A stretch of 64,000 nt of DNA, taken from Halicephalobus mephisto. Its lineage: Eukaryota > Nematoda > Chromadorea > Rhabditida > Panagrolaimidae. Positions 11,101-23,000 of this stretch are shown piece after piece. Under the pieces are notes generated by a model. It had not been told where the DNA came from, made no database searches, and worked only from the letters and a program-made list of their open reading frames with translations. The stretch spans positions 62,001 to 126,000 of the forward strand of contig SWDT01000061.1 of assembly GCA_009193035.1 (NCBI GenBank), in the 5' to 3' direction. How positions within the stretch are numbered: the first letter of the stretch is position 1; each line of letters begins with the position of its first letter. The position numbers were made by a program, and so were the translations under genes.

Positions 11101-11700
11101 CCCTTACAACTTTCACTGGTCAAAAATGGCATTACGTTAATTGTTGTCGCTTTTTCTGTCAGTTTCGAAATTTGCCAGTGCGCGTGGATATATCGATGAA
11201 ATTTTCAAATATGTTTGTTTTTTCGTAATTTTTTGTATTTTCTTGCCAAGAATGCCATTTCTATTGTTTTTGTATGGTTTCCTTTGGTTTCGGAATTTGC
11301 CAGTGCGCGTGGATATATCAGTGAACTTTTCAAATATGTTTGTTTTTTATTTTTCTTGCCAAAGATGACATTTATATGGTTTCCTACGTGCTTTTCTTTA
11401 GTTTCGAAATTTGCCAGTGCGCGTGGATATATCAATTAATTTTGGATTGATTATAGACGTTTATTCCCATTTTTCCTTTTCTGCAGTAATCTCGCTACTT
11501 TATTAGTCAGACATGCCATTTACATTACTTTTGTTATTTTCATTTTAGAATTTACCAGTGCGAGTAGTTATTTTTTCTCCGACATGTCTGTTTTTTAATA
11601 ATTCTCTTGCTATTGGTCAGAAATGCCGCGTTACGTCATTTCTTGTCGTTTTTTCCTTTTCGAATCTACCAGTGCGAGTGAATATATCAGTTAAATTCCT
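11100..11700. repeat. tandem repeat, ~115-140 bp x 5, with a conserved GC-rich core
   Basis: The core GCCAGTGCGCGTGGATATAT occurs near 11173, 11298 and 11412, with diverged versions (ACCAGTGCGAGT) near 11554 and 11668. Each core sits after a T-rich spacer containing TTTCGAAATT or a close variant. The first three cores are nearly identical while the spacers vary in length. Confidence 0.8.
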
Positions 11701-11837
11701 CGAGAAAATAATCGAATTTTGTCCAACTTCGGAATTCTCGAATTTCTTTCTTAAATAAAAACTTTTGAAAGAAAAATTTTAATTAATCGATAAAAATATA
11801 AAAAATAATTTAAAATGGTTGCTTGGGATTAATTTGG

Positions 11838-11915
11838 TTAAGTAAAGTGTTCTTTGATGTCGTTGAAGGTTTCCGTTTGTCCCTTCATGGGTAATTTGCC
11901 CTGAAGTGACGTCAT
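11838..11915 (-). other. short open frame, possible terminal exon
   Basis: A 25-codon frame beginning MTSLQGKLPMKGQ and ending DIKEHFT has gene-like composition and lies in one of the few GC-rich patches here. The frame is open further upstream through a basic stretch (GPKRRRRGSG). No clear acceptor or homologue was found, so it is listed as a candidate only. Confidence 0.25.
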
Positions 11916-12138
11916 TCCCGACCCCCGCCTTCGTCTTTTTGGTCCTACGTGGCTGCTTCCTCCGCGACGTGTGCATCAAATTTTTAAGCATTTTTAAAAC
12001 CACAAAATAACAATTTTTTATTTAGAAATTTTACAAAATTACAAATCAATTTTAAAAAAATGAATAATAATTTAACTGGAAAAATTGTAAAAAATTTTTA
12101 TATTAAAATAGTTAATCCAAAAACAGTTTTCATCTGGC

Positions 12139-12258
12139 TCATCCGGGCCGTTCTTTCGCTTGGGCAGCAAGCCGTGAAGCCGCTTCTTTCCCGGTCGCCT
12201 CAGTGCTCAAAATCAATGCCCACACGGCAGCTTCGTGTTTTCGAATCTGGGTCATCAT
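12139..12258 (-). other. short open frame after a splice acceptor, possible small gene or last exon
   Basis: An AAAATTCAG acceptor at 12260 is followed at once by ATGATG and 39 codons. The peptide is Ala/Glu/Lys-rich and helix-like (KHEAAVWALILSTEATGKEA, then ARLAAQ-like). An AATAAA on this strand lies at 12022-12017. A second frame from the acceptor (DDDPDSKTRS...) is also open for 19 codons. I do not recognise it; it could be a terminal exon of a gene whose upstream exons I could not find. Confidence 0.3.
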
Positions 12259-12411
12259 CCTGAATTTTGTTTTTTCATAATTTAAATATTTTATGAATTT
12301 CAAAAAATTTCACAACTTTATTTCGTATTAATTCTTTTTTGACAGACTTATTGTTTAGTTTGACGAGAGAGTGGTTCTGTTACGTTTCATATATCGAATT
12401 TCGTTTTTTAG

Positions 12412-12491
12412 CCAGAGATGCCGCGAGAGACCGATGGACTGACTGGCATGAGTCATCGCTTTTCGTTTTTGATCGATCCGCCGGAAATTAC
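12412..12491 (+). other. exon-like block upstream of endophilin
   Basis: A TTTTTTAG acceptor at 12411, an ATG at 12418 and a GTTTAA donor-like site at 12492 frame an open stretch beginning MPRETDGLTGMSH. It may be an alternative first exon or a 5' UTR exon of the endophilin gene, or part of its promoter. No continuation in frame with the annotated endophilin exons was established. Confidence 0.2.
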
Positions 12492-13338
12492 GTTTAATTT
12501 TTTTATTTTAAAAAAACATAATTTTTGAATATTTTTTTAATTTTAAAAAACATAATTTTTGAATATTTTTATAATTTTATTAATTGTAGAAATATTTGAA
12601 AATTTTAATTTTTCACTGTTTACTTAAAACTTTTCTAGTTCATGTATTTGATTTTCATCGATTTGTTCTTTTGTAACCGTTGTTCCACAATAATTGGTAC
12701 GTTTGTCTTTTATCAACTGGTTTTGCTTTTGCCTGAATTTTTTGACACGTGATATTCCTGCTTCACATGAATTTCCTAATATTTTAATTTTTCCGATTTA
12801 TTAAATTTCTTCATATTTAACTTTTTCATATATGAATTTTTTAATATTTCAATTTTTTATATATAATTTCTTAATATTTTACTTTTTTTATATAGATTTT
12901 TTAATATTTTACTTTTTTATATATGGGTTTTTTTATTTTGTGATTTTATTCCGAAATTAAACCTTGACCTGTTTGGATTTCGAGAATTTTTCCGTGTAAC
13001 CGAACCAGTTATTTTCTACGGACCTCTCTCGCCCCGGAATCGATCGGTTTTGCCGGGTTTTGTTGAGTGATGGATTGAACGTTTTTCATTTTTCAAAACT
13101 TTCATTATTTCGTCCAAAAACTTTCGTAAAAAGTTATTTTTAAAAAACTCATATATAAATTGTATTTCTCAGGATTTTTGCAGATTTAAAATTGTTTTTT
13201 TAAAGAAATTCGATATAAATTTCATTTTCGAATCTGGTCCTTGTTTGCTCGTGTTTGAAAACTAATTTCGCCTTGAGCTGAGTAATAATATTTGCATTTT
13301 GCAGGAGACGAATCCAGAAAGAACAAGAAATTCGAAAA
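12492..13338. other. endophilin upstream region
   Basis: Mostly AT-rich with TTTTTTATATA tracts at 12820-12930 and a less AT-rich patch at 12960-13080. A TTTGCAG acceptor at 13304 lies 34 nt before the endophilin ATG. No other coding sequence is supported. Confidence 0.4.
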
Positions 13339-15105
13339 ATGTCGTTATCCGGTCTTCGGAAGCAGTTTAACAAAGCTAATCAGGTAACTTTTAATTTCGC
13401 ATAAAATAATTTAATTTTATATAAAAATATAAAAAATTGTTTAATTTTATATGAAAATATAAAAAATTATTTAGTTTTATATAAAAATATGAAAAATTAT
13501 TTAAATTTATATAAAAATATAAAAAGTTATTTAATTTTATATGAAGTTTTTAGAAGTTATTTAATTTTATTTGGAAACTTTTAGAATATTATTTTAAATT
13601 TTATATAAAGAATTAAAAAATTGTTTAATTTTATATAGAAATTTATGGTTTCAGTATCTGAGTGAAACTGTGGGAGCAGCTGAGCCTACAAAACTCGACG
13701 ATGAATTCAATGAAATGGAAAGAGTGAGTTTTTTAAATTTTTTTGTTTTAATTTAATTTTTTAGAAAGTAGATCTTACTTATGAATTAATCACTGCATTG
13801 GTTGCGGGAACTAATGAATATCTCCAACCAAATCCAGCAACAAGAGCTAAAATGGCAGCAATGGGAGCCATGTCGAAAGTAAGAGGAACAACCAAAAGTT
13901 CTCCTTATCCACAAACGGAAGGACTTCTTTCTGAAACAATGCAGAAATTTGGAACGAATCTTGGTGATGATAGTGATCTTGGAAAATCCCTGAAAGATTG
14001 TAGTGAAGCTTACAGACAAATGGCCGATATTAAATATCAAATGGAAGACCAAGTTAAACATAATTTTCTCGATCCTATTAGTCATCTTCAAAATAACGAA
14101 CTCAAAGATGTCAATGTAAGTTTTTTGATTTTATTTAAAAAAGATTTTTGATTTTATATTACTTTAAAAATTTCTACTTTTATTTAAGTAATATTTTTAA
14201 TTTTATATTAAAAATTTTTCGATTTTATTTAAGTAGTATTTTTGATTTTATTTAAATAATATTTTAAATTTTACATTACTTTAAAAACTTTTACTTTTAT
14301 TTAAGTAATATTTTTAATTTTATATTAAGAAATTTTTGGTTTTATTTAAAAAAGATTTTTCAATTTTATGTTATTTGAAATTTTTTGATTTTGTTATTTA
14401 AAAGTACTTTTTCAGCACCACAGGACAAAGCTGAAAGGACGTCGTTTGGATTACGATTGTAAAAAAAGAAAGCAAACTCGGGATGAAGAGTTGATTCAAG
14501 CTGAAGAGAAATTAGAAGAAAGTAAAAGATTAGCGGAAATGGCAATGTTCAACGTCTTAAGTAACGATGTAGAGCAAATTTCTCAACTAAAAGCCCTAGT
14601 AGAAGCTCAAATGGATTTTCATCAACAAACTCTTCATGTTCTTGAACAATTGAAAAATCAACTATCAGGAAGAATAAAAGAAGCTGCTTCACGTCCACGT
14701 CCTGAACATCATCCTAAACCTGTTTTAACTGATAGAACTCCAAGAAATCGCTCACCTGTAAGTGAAGTTACAAATTCGACAGCTAATATGAATTTTGAAC
14801 ATAATGCTGCTCCACCACCGTATTATCCAACAAATGGTTCTGTTGGAAATAGTAATCCTGGTTGGCCATCTGCTTCATCTGCTCTTCCACCTAAAACTGA
14901 ACCTTTAACAACAACAACAAAAGCATCATGTAAAGCTCTTTATGATTTTAAAGCAGAAAATCCGGGAGAATTAGAATTAAAAGAAGGACAAATTATAGAA
15001 CTTATTTCACAAATTGATGAAAATTGGTATGAAGGAACATTAAATGGAAAATCTGGATTTTTTCCAGTAACTTATGTTCAAGTTATTGTTCCTCTTAAAA
15101 AATGA
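13339..15105 (+). CDS. unc-57: endophilin A (N-BAR and SH3 protein)
   Basis: Endophilin A bends membrane at synaptic endocytic sites and recruits dynamin and synaptojanin. Four exons, 13339-13383, 13655-13723, 13765-14115 and 14416-15105, encode 384 residues. The amphipathic helix 0 (MSLSGLRKQFNKANQ), the family motif EYLQPNP and the BAR-domain signature GRRLDYDCKKRK are all present. A proline-rich linker (APPPYYP) leads to the C-terminal SH3 domain (ALYDF, NWYEG, GFFPVTYV). Length and order match the nematode protein. The start is set by helix 0 and by a GCAG acceptor at 13304. AATAAA at 15341 is the likely poly(A) signal; it lies only about 35 nt from the stop codon of the convergent nud-1 gene, so the two 3' UTRs probably overlap. 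Confidence 0.97.
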
Positions 15106-15375
15106 ATTTTCTGCCATTGTTTTTTTTTGCCTGAAGAAGTATTAACTTAATCCAGGTTCTTCAGAATTCGAACAAGTTCACTTTTATTTTTTGCAGACTT
15201 TACTAGTCTTTTTTTTTAGTTTCAAGCAATACTAATATATTCGTGTTAGCATTTTGATTCAATTTTGTGGTATCCATTATAGACTGTAATTACTTTTTGT
15301 CACAGAATTATTATTTTGATCTTGAGAGACAAATTATGGAAATAAAACTTGTTTAAGATAACTCTCGAGTAGAAA

Positions 15376-16390
15376 TTAACCGATTTTGGCATTTGAGAAA
15401 TCCATTTCGGGATGTTGTTCCATGAATTTCTTCAGGATTTCTTGTTTTTTCTTTTCTTCGCTTGTGGGCAGACCGAGTTCCTTCTGACGTTGATCGTACA
15501 TCATCTTCTCCACCATCTGCCTGGTTTCGCCCTCGAGATCGGAGAGCTTTGAATTTTCCGGGACAACCTTGCGAGTGTTGATGGGTGTTTCTCCTTCGAA
15601 AATTCTATTCCACCAGTTCATCGTGTTGAACTTTTCGAAAGTGATGATAACGACTTTCTTGTCTTCGATGACCCACGTGAAGGAATCCGGTTTGATGTCT
15701 TCTGCGAGTTGACCGTCGAGGATTGGGGGATGTCCTTTGAGTCCGACCATGAGATGGCGTTTGTTCACAGTGCATACGATGTGACTGCCTTTGAGAGGAA
15801 ATGTGGCCTTCATCGGGACACGCATCTCGATTTCGCCGAGAGTTTGGGTCCATTGGTAATGTTCATGGTCATATCCGTTGCCAGGATTAGGCTTGAGCTT
15901 CCCTTTATCTTCTTCGTTTTCTTCTTCTTCAACTTTAGGGGCTTCAGAAACAGACGGCTTGGATTCTTCTTTCGATTTGGAGTTTTCTTCCAATTGTTTC
16001 TTCTCGAAAGCCTCGGCTTCTTCTTCCGTTAGTTCCTGGATTTTAGGCTGGGAAAATTCGGCTTCTTCTTTGGCTTTCTGAGCAGCTCTTTTTCCGGCCA
16101 ACTTCTTGTTTTCCTCTTCTCGTTGTTTCTTCTTGTCAGCTTTAGCCTGAAATCAAAATTAATAAAGATTAAATTTATTTCGTTTGAGTTACTCTATCCG
16201 CCTCCTTGGCGTATCTCTCGTAAGCTTCGAGGAGCTTCTTCCGGCTCACGGACGTGTCCATCCCGGTGAAATAATCCGACTTTCTCGAGAGAAAGTTGAA
16301 AATGAGATCGAAGAAGTCATCAATGCCGCCTTCGAGGTTGCCCAAAAGAGACAGCAAAATTCCGTCAAATTTCTCGTAATCAACCGGCAT
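15376..16390 (-). CDS. nud-1: NudC nuclear distribution protein
   Basis: NudC is an HSP90-linked co-chaperone of dynein/LIS1 function in nuclear movement and division. Two exons, 16390-16193 and 16146-15376, encode 322 residues. The N-terminal segment (residues 1-65) matches the NudC dimerisation region, followed by a Lys/Glu-rich linker and the CS domain from about residue 160 ([15 protein letters not shown], then [14 protein letters not shown]). The C-terminus carries the typical [20 protein letters not shown] helix and ends [16 protein letters not shown] acceptor at 16400 lies 9 nt before the ATG. It is convergent with endophilin and divergent from TONSL. Confidence 0.96.
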
Positions 16391-16727
16391 TTCTAAAACC
16401 TGAAAATTTGCATTTATTCATATATGAAATCTTCAAATTTACATAACACAACAAAAACAATATATTTAATTCCAAATCACGCGGTTTGGGATTTCCCAAA
16501 GTTGGATGTAAAACTCGAAAAAGACGGACTTATGGGATTCCTGTTTGGTGATTATAAAACTATCGTATATCGAATAGGATTTTCTCAATTTCTGGAGTAT
16601 ATTTAGAGAAAACCTCGGGTCGTATTTTGAGGAACCAATTGTGTAACTTCACATCAAAAGAAATCAAAAATACAAACGGAAAGAAAAGGGACATTTCATA
16701 ATAGCGCTCCATGTTCTCGAACACTCG

Positions 16728-17046
16728 CTGGAACGCTTTGCCAAAAATTCAAAAATTTCCCGCACTTTTTTAAATTTAATTTCCGATTTTGGACTTATTT
16801 AAAACTCATCTATTTCGGGTTATTTCAATCAATTTATACTGTAATATTATCATATATCAAGAAAAATTAAGAAAAAAGAAAATTTTATATAAAATCCTAC
16901 TTTCGAAAACTTATTGGAACGCTTTGCCAAAAATTCAAAAATTTCCCGCACTTTTTTAAATTTAATTTCCGATTTTGGACTTGTTTGAAGTTCAGCTATT
17001 TCGGGTTATTTCAATCAATTTGTACTGTAATGTCATCGTCAGAAAT
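16728..17046. repeat. direct duplication of the TONSL promoter and start region, ~185 bp apart
   Basis: The stretch 16735-16860 repeats at 16917-17046 with few differences, beginning GGAACGCTTTGCCAAAAATT and running through TTTCCCGCAC, TTTCGGGTTATTTC and ACTGTAAT. The second copy carries the TONSL ATG and its first 21 coding bases. In the first copy ATGTCATC is replaced by ATATTATC, so the start codon is missing. Confidence 0.88.
16942..16949 (+). promoter_or_regulatory. E2F-like site TTTCCCGC upstream of TONSL
   Basis: TTTCCCGC, a standard E2F core, lies 81-88 nt before the TONSL ATG. The same octamer is present at 16756-16763 in the duplicated copy. TONSL acts in S phase, so E2F control would make sense; binding is inferred. 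Confidence 0.5.
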
Positions 17047-20000
17047 CAAGAGTAAGTTAAAAAGTAAAATTCATATATGAAGTTCGTTTTTAGAACTGGA
17101 GAAAGCGATCGCTGGGGCTGTTTCGAAAAATCAGCTCGATGTTGCTTTGGACTTCTACACAGAGCTTGGAGAATTGTACTGTGGATTGGAAGACAGATTA
17201 ATGATCTACAAGAAAGCTTACAAGATTGCCAGACAAATTCCCTACGGAAATGCGAAAATTGGCGTCAAAAATAATTTATTTTTTGTTTTGAGAAAATTGG
17301 CAGAGATTTACGCCGAAATGGGTGATTTTTGAATTTAATTATTTTAATTAGATTAAATTTTAGGCGAGTTAAAAGCAGCAGTGAAGTATTCAGAAGAACT
17401 TGTAAATTTTTCTGTCGATTTGAACGATCCGTGTTTCCTCCAGAAGGCGTATCACGTGGGGTCCTGGGTCTTCCAGGTGTGTTCTGGCGGAAACGAGGAC
17501 CTCTTGATCAAGGCGACGAATCTGGCGAAGAAGAGCATGGTGATTATCCGGGATCGAGGAGACGAAATTGACCGTACAATGAGAGAACATAAATCTGACG
17601 ACTTGTGTGACAAAAGAAGATCGGCTTTGAACCAGTTGATGGGAGACATTTACCGCGATCGAGGAGACAACGAGAAGGCTAGGATCCACTTCGAAGCAGC
17701 TTCCCAGTATCGAGGACTCGACAAAGAACCAGATTTGTACTTTTTGATCTTGAAAGCTCTCCACGGAAGCACCGACGACGCAGAGGAACGACTCCGGAAT
17801 GCCAAGAAAATGCTCGTTGTTGCCAGGAAATGCGAAAACAGAGCTTTAAAATCCGCCAACGAATCAGAAGCCGAATTCTGGTGTACTGTAGACCAATTGA
17901 AGATTATGAAGTCCGTTGCAGAAGAAGATTTACAAAAATCCATGTGCGAATTACACAGAGTGATAAACAACAAGGACACTTCTGACGAAATCGTCGAACT
18001 CGGAAAACGAGCAACAATCACACGTAAGTCACTTAGTCCTTCTTCTCTCCGATTACTGTAATTTCCAGTTTACAAAGTTCTCCAACGATTGAAGTTCGTC
18101 AACGGCATCCAAGGGTCGAATCCGGACGACGATGAACGAAAAGCAAAAATTTACGAAAAATGCGCAGATTCTCTTGGAGATCCAGAACTTCAATTTTACA
18201 ACTTGGCTCTTTTTTACTACACTAAAATGAGGCGGTAAGTCCAGGACAAAATTTACAATGTAATTCGTAATTTCGAAATTATCAAATTTATTCTAAAATT
18301 TCGTAATTTCTGAAGTCAGATCTTCAAAAATACGATGTACGGCTCAAATTCCGGAAACTTGAACAACATACAGTACTTTTAGATTACTGTAAACAGAACC
18401 AATTACGATAGTTTCGAAATTGCGGAGCATACTGTACTTTATTATTCGTTTTTAGGCTCGCTAAAAATCCAAAAACTGTCAGAAATTCATTGATTTCCAT
18501 TGCTGAAACAAATATGGATTTGCAGAATTTTCCTGAAGCTGTCCGAACCTACGATGAAGTGATCGAAGCTGAACAAGATATGGATTTGCCTGACAACGAA
18601 CTTTTGGAAACAATGTGCTCAAAAGCTATTTGTTTCAGTAAACTGAAATCGGCAGATTTTAACGACAAATGGAAACAATTTTTAAGAATTGAAAGAAAAA
18701 TAGACAAAAAATCTCCCATTTGGGTAAGTATTACTGTAGTTTTATAAATTTCAATTAATTTAAATTTTTAAATTTAATTAATTTAATTTTTTAAAATTTT
18801 TAATTAATTTAATTTTTTAAAATTCAATTTATTTTATTTTTTAGATTTTAATTAATTTTAGTTTTTAGTTTTTAATTTTTAATTAATTTTGTTTTTTAGA
18901 GAGTTTATTTAGAAGCTGCAGTGAAATTTTTGGAAGATAACATGGATGAATCTCAAGCAGTGGATTTGCTAGAAACTTATAGATCAATATTGGATTCTGT
19001 TCCTGAATGTGAATCTGAAGAAAAGGAAGAAATAGAATCTACAGATGAGTTTGATTCAATGTCGGATGAATATTTATTAAGAAAAATTCAAAAAGAAGCA
19101 GAATTTTTCAACGATATTGAACAACGTCGAGCGAGAGTGAACGTGAGGAACAGAAACGGCGAAACTGACCTTCATTTGGCGTGTAAAACCAATAATTTAA
19201 AATTAGTAAAATTATTAATCGAAAAATGTGGATATGACGTAAATGCAGTGGATAACGGTGGATGGACTCCTTTGAGTGAAGCTGTGGATTACGAACAAGT
19301 AGAAATTTTGAAATATTTAATAACGAAAGGAGCGAATGTGAATACGAGATCGATGGAAGGTCTAGAAGGAGAAGGATTACTGACTAAAGGCGGAAGAACG
19401 CCCTTGATGGAGGCCTGCGAAAAAGGCCATGCTGCCATGATTGAGGTTTTACTGAAAGGCAAGGCCGACACGTGTGTTTTGAGCGATGCCAACTGGAGAG
19501 CAAGTGATTTTTTGGAGCAATTTTTAAAGAATAATCCTGATTGTGAAGATGAACCAAAATTAAAAAGTTTTCTCAAATTCATGAGAGTCGAAGAATCTAA
19601 ACGTAAGTTTAATTTTATATAAAAAATAAAATAATTCGGTTTTTATGGGTTTTCTGGAGTTAATTGTAGTTTTTTATGTTTATTAATAATTTCATATATA
19701 ATTATTAACTTTAAAAATAGATAGTTTTGAATTTTTCTAGGAAAAATAAATCCAAAAAATAAATTACGAAATAATCATTACTTAAAATCGAAATTTCAGA
19801 CTTTTTTGAGTTTTAAAAACTTCTGGAAATTCGTGTCGGGACTATTTAGTGGAAAGTTCATATATGGACTTTATATTTAAATAATTACGAAATACTTACT
19901 GGACAAAACTGAAATTTTAGGTTACTTTGAATTTTGGAAAGTTTTTGGAATTCCTCTCGGGACCATTTTATAGATAATTTATATATGATTTTTATAATGA

Positions 20001-23000
20001 ATATAATTACGAAATAATTATTGAACAAAATTGAAATTTTAGGTTACTTTGAATTTTGGAAAGTTTTTGGAATTCCTCTCGGGACCATTTTATAGATAAT
20101 TTATATATGATTTTTATAATGAATATAATTACGAAATATTTATTGAACAAAATTGAAATTTTAGGTTACTTTGAATTTTGAAAAGTTTTTGGAATTCCTT
20201 TCGGGACCATTTTATAGATAATTTATATATGATTTTTAATAGTGCGATTTTAAATGTTTAATCTTTAGGTCATGCTCAGAAAGTTTCACTTAAAAAAGAT
20301 GTTTATCAAATGAAATTATCGACAGACAGAAAACCGATGAAACTTCGTGTTGAAATCGACGAAGACAAAAGAAACTTGCTGGAATACGAAGCAGCATTGA
20401 ATAGATTTGGAAGAGTAACGAAAACGAAGGATTCTGTACTCGATTCTGCGATGGCTAGTCATGTTGTGGAGGAAAATTTGAATGATCCGAATTTTTTGGA
20501 AGATGATTTGGAAGATGACGAAATTTTGAACGCTGATTCGATGGAAGTTTTAATCGGAAAAAAAAAGAAAATTATGTCTGGATTAGATTCTGGAGATGTT
20601 GAAGAAATTAATCTTGATAGAGAACCTCTTTCTGAAATTACAGTAAGAAATGAAGAAGAAATTTCGTCTACTGTAGAAAAACCAAGAATTTGGAAAAGAA
20701 AAACACCGATAGAAAAATGGCTAGACAATGAACCATTAACTAAACGAATGTCTCTGGGATTTGTGATTTCGAAAAATGAAGATTCTAAAACTATTGCTAC
20801 TAAATCTTCTGGAAGTGGATCTGGATCGAAAAGAAGCAATTTATCAAGTAGAACTGGATTTTCGGCAACTTCGGGTTCTAGTGCTAGTTCTGGAAGTACG
20901 ATAGAATTGGAAGCGAGAATCATCGATGCTGTTACTAGGTTAGAAATTAAAAAATTCAAACAAGTCAAAGCTTCAAGGTTAGTTTTTTTCTGTGATTTGT
21001 TTTATCAAAGTTGACGATCGGAATTTAAAGTTCGAGTTAAGGATCGAATATCAAAAGTCAACGTTAAATTTTGGCTTCAAAATTAAAAATCAAAAATCGA
21101 TTTCAAAGTTGACAGTTGGAATTTGACTTCAAAATTAAGAATCAAAAGTCGATTTCGAAATTTGGCTTCAAAGTTGACGATCGGAATTCGAAGTTGGAGT
21201 TAAGGATCGAATATCAAAGGTCAACTTTAAATTTTGGCTTCAAAATTAAAAATCAAAAATCGATTTCAAACTTTTGTTTCAAAATCGACAGTTGGAGTTC
21301 GAAATTGAAATTTAAAATCTTCTTGTTAGAACATAACTTTCGAAATTTGGATTTTTCGTTCTAAGACACGACTTGTAAGTTATGTTTTGATTTGACAGAT
21401 TCAGTTATCAAGTCCCGTCAACTTAGGTGAGGTTTTTGAAATAGAAAAACCCATAAACGTTGTCTTGCTAAGAAAAATCTAAATTTCAACTTTGAACTTT
21501 GAAGTCGAATTTTGATCTGTAATTTTGAAGTTAAAGTTCATTTTCCAACATTAATGATCAACTTTGATTTCAAATTTTGCCGTCAACCTCTGATCTCTAA
21601 CTTTGAAATCGAATTTTGGTGACTTTGATTTCAAACTGATATAGACCTCTGATGCTTAACTTTGGAGTCGAACTTTGGTGACTATGATTTCAAATTTTGA
21701 CGTTGATCTCTGATGCTTAACTTTGAAGTCGAACTTTGGTGACTTTGATTTCAACTTCAAAGTTAAGCATCAGACATCGATATCAATTTTAACTTTGCTG
21801 ACTATGATTTCAAATTTTGCCGTCAACCTCTGATCTCTAACTTTGAAGTCGAACTTCAACTTCGAACTTTAATTGTCAACTTTGATAGCATGAAATGCAA
21901 ATTACTGTAGAAAATTGTTTTTTAGGAATTCTACAGTAGAGGAAATTGTTAAAGTTCATATTTGTCGAGAATTGGAATTGTCAGGATTGGATAGTTATAG
22001 TCAACTTGTGGCTGTGAAAGATCACAGTACTGTATCGATGACGACAGTTTTGTATTCGTTGCTTCCGGAAAATTGTTTTTCGAAAACTTTTTCGATGGAT
22101 TTTGTTATTTATGATTGGATTCCGCCTTCGCCAGAAGCTTTATTTAAATGTCTTCAAATTAATTGTAATTTGAAAATTTTGGCGGCAGTTAATCAAGCTG
22201 TAGCAACGAGAATTTTGGATTTGTCTTCATGTGATCCTAATTGTGTTAAAAATTTAGTTATTTTTTTTAAATCAATTTTATTTCTTTTTGGAAGAGAAAT
22301 AGGAGATTATCCAACATTGAAGAAAATAATTCTTAATGGATTAAGGATAAATTTATCAGATGAAAAAAATTTAGCAGAAATTTTTATTAAAATTTTTGAT
22401 TTTATTGAAAAATTTGATGTTGGAAATTTCGTAATGACCGATAATTTTTTGAATCTTCTTACGGTATCATCGATGACGAATTTGACAGAAATATGTTTAA
22501 AAAAAGGAAATTTTAAAATGGATACTGTAGTGATATTTTTGAAGAAATTAAGTAATTTAAGAAAATTGGACATGTTCAGTATTGACTGGATTGGAGAACC
22601 ACAGCCGGTAGAAAATTTGATAGAAGTTATTTGTCGTAAGTTTTTTATTTAAAAAAAATAATTTTATATTTAAAAAAGTTTTTATTTAAAAAGTAATTTT
22701 ATATTTAAAAAAAATTTTTATTTAAAGAAGTTTTTATATTTAAAAAAGTTTTTATTTAAAAAAAATAATTTTATATTTAAAAAAGTTTTTATTTTAAAAA
22801 AAATTTTGTATTTTAAAAAAACTTAATTTTATAGAAATGCCGAACTTGGAACAGTTAAATTTGGCTTATTTTAATTCCTTGAATAATCTGCATATCCAGG
22901 ATATTTTGAAATCGTGCAAGAAATTGAAATTTTTGGACATTTCTGAAACGAAATTGACAGATTTTCCTGTTGAATTGGCTACTTATTTGGAATATTTGTC

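Noticed and set aside
17390..18021. long minus-strand frames opposite TONSL exon 3
   Set aside because: They are shadows of the real plus-strand TPR-coding exon.
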